The notes below the pieces were generated by a model, which saw only the letters and a program-made list of their open reading frames with translations, was not told the DNA's origin and made no database searches. Below, in pieces: positions 4,620-5,729 of a stretch of 5,729 nucleotides of DNA (within the stretch, counting starts at the first letter, position 1; each line of letters begins with the position of its first letter). The position numbers and the translations under genes are program-made. This stretch comes from JBLHHI01 sp047614125 (lineage in GTDB: Bacteria > Bacteroidota > Bacteroidia > NS11-12g > UBA9320), in the NCBI GenBank assembly GCA_047614125.1, contig JBLHHI010000162.1, positions 1 through 5,729 of the forward strand, read 5' to 3'.

Positions 4620-5729
4620 TTCAAAAGCAACCATCGCTTCGTTCTCTGTTCAACCGTTTTTACAGTTCCTTAACCGGAAATCAACAGAGACAATATGCTA
4701 AGATGGTTGTTTATAGCTTGGCAAACATTCTGCTCGACCTATTTGGTTTGGCACTTCTTTTTGCCACGGCAGTTTCCGTGTTGGATGCTCAGTTTTTAAC
4801 GAAACTACCCTTCCTGCAAAACTTTATTTTTGGCTTGGGATGGAATCCAAAAGCAGCCTCGTTGCTGCTCTTGGGTTTGTTGGTTGTACTGTTCATTTTT
4901 AAAAGCATGCTTGCAATATTCATAGGCAAGCGTCAACTTCAATTTTCCTTTAACATTGCATCGAACGCAGCCATCCAGCGATTTAAACAGTTTTTAAATG
5001 CCAAGATTCAGCAGCATAAGGAAGTTAAATCGGCTGAATCTATTAACCAAATTACTGCCATTACGGATCATATGGCAAGCTACCTCATCACTTCCTCTAT
5101 AATTTTTTTTTCAGAAACATCCTTCTTGACACTTGCCCTGTTCATCTTAGCAATTTTCAACATCAAGCTGCTCTTATTTGCGCTCTTACTCTTTCTTCCT
5201 CCAGTCTTAATTCTGCTTTTATCACATCGACATAAAATTGTAGAATACGGCAATCGAATGAATGAACTAAGACCAAAATTGTATGAATCCGTTTCAAATG
5301 CAGTTTTTGGTTTCACTGATATAAAACTGCTTGCCAAGGAGGCAGAATTTCTACAACAGTTTTCAGAGGTTCAAGCCCAAATGATTAAGGATCGCACAAA
5401 GCTTCAGGTTCTTACTTCCATCATTCCGCCAAGAATGTTGGAGATCGCCGCCATCCTAGGTTTATTCGTGATCTCGCTCTACGCCTACCTCTTTAACGAC
5501 AATCAAAACATTGCCACAATTTTAGCCCTCGTTGCTTCTATGGCTTTTCGGATACTTCCATCCGTTAATCGAATTGTGCAAGCCGTCCAATCTTTTAAAG
5601 CGTCTTCGTTTGTTTTGAATTACTTGGATTACGACAAGACGGAAGTCGATTTTGAAAAGGCCGCTCCTCTGAGCTTTGAATCGTCCATGGTAGTGAACAA
5701 CTTAGGTTTTCGGCATGAACCAGAAATAC
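4616..5729 (+). CDS. PglK-like ABC exporter, N-terminal part (runs off the right edge)
   Basis: The frame opens with ATG at 4616, overlapping the rfbA stop as ATGA, and stays open for 371 codons to the window end. Six hydrophobic segments lie at about 31-54, 80-103, 157-180, 184-203, 274-292 and 298-318, the pattern of an exporter transmembrane domain fused to an ATPase. GFTDIKLLAKEAEFL (232-246) has the form of the intracellular coupling segment, and AFRILPSVNRI (310-320) resembles the end of the membrane domain in PglK-type lipid-linked oligosaccharide flippases. The ATPase domain begins around 355 (SSMVVNNLGFRHEPE); Walker A, signature and Walker B would lie beyond the edge. Residues 57-78 between the first two membrane segments could be the short external helix known in PglK. 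Next to rfbBA, the likely job is flipping a lipid-linked glycan across the inner membrane. An MsbA-like or other exporter is the alternative. No frameshift is seen, although a run of nine T lies at 5103-5111. Confidence 0.9.
   Translation, partial: MIQKQPSLRSLFNRFYSSLTGNQQRQYAKMVVYSLANILLDLFGLALLFATAVSVLDAQFLTKLPFLQNFIFGLGWNPKAASLLLLGLLVVLFIFKSMLAIFIGKRQLQFSFNIASNAAIQRFKQFLNAKIQQHKEVKSAESINQITAITDHMASYLITSSIIFFSETSFLTLALFILAIFNIKLLLFALLLFLPPVLILLLSHRHKIVEYGNRMNELRPKLYESVSNAVFGFTDIKLLAKEAEFLQQFSEVQAQMIKDRTKLQVLTSIIPPRMLEIAAILGLFVISLYAYLFNDNQNIATILALVASMAFRILPSVNRIVQAVQSFKASSFVLNYLDYDKTEVDFEKAAPLSFESSMVVNNLGFRHEPEI

Noticed and set aside
5103..5111. Run of nine T inside the ABC exporter as a phase-variation switch
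   Set aside because: The frame is intact, the run encodes Phe in a membrane segment, and a single T-run in a hydrophobic region is expected by chance. Reads with differing lengths would be needed to revive it.
5080..5337. 85-codon minus-strand open frame
   Set aside because: It is opposite the membrane domain of the ABC exporter, whose plus frame is open for 371 codons with six membrane segments.

Overview
The window looks like a chromosomal segment from a member of the Bacteroidota, most likely a Flavobacteriales-type marine or freshwater bacterium. The evidence is moderate GC, Bacteroidota-style promoter elements (TAnnTTTG-like -7 boxes), few Shine-Dalgarno sites, a tandem-FKBP lipoprotein of a type common in that phylum, and the flavour of the Ndk and DHH proteins. 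The genus cannot be named from this sequence.

Left part (1-710) reads leftward. ndk (nucleoside diphosphate kinase, 288-710) is followed by a 115-base spacer holding two inverted repeats, then a CAU-anticodon tRNA (99-172) with a compact hairpin terminator behind it (67-97), and finally a GC-rich, palindrome-rich block (1-66) with no supported gene.

The 71-base spacer at 711-781 separates ndk from a rightward gene train and holds two back-to-back promoter candidates whose -7 boxes share two bases.

Right part (782-5729) is one rightward, tightly packed transcription unit: a DHH/DHHA1 phosphoesterase (NrnA-like, TTG start), a tandem FKBP-fold lipoprotein, rfbB (dTDP-glucose 4,6-dehydratase), rfbA (glucose-1-phosphate thymidylyltransferase), and the first 371 codons of an ABC exporter that runs off the right edge. 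The junctions are +8, -4 (ATGA), +9 and -4 (ATGA) bases, so the five genes are probably co-transcribed and partly translationally coupled.

RfbA and RfbB catalyse the first two steps from glucose-1-phosphate to dTDP-4-keto-6-deoxyglucose, the precursor of dTDP-rhamnose and other deoxysugars. The next gene is a PglK-like transmembrane exporter, the kind that flips lipid-linked oligosaccharides. The right part therefore looks like the leading edge of a surface-glycan locus (O-antigen, capsule or protein glycosylation) grafted onto a housekeeping/lipoprotein pair. rfbC and rfbD are not in the window. I see no CRISPR array, IS element, phage gene or clearly new defence-type system; most of the segment is ordinary core and cell-envelope sequence.
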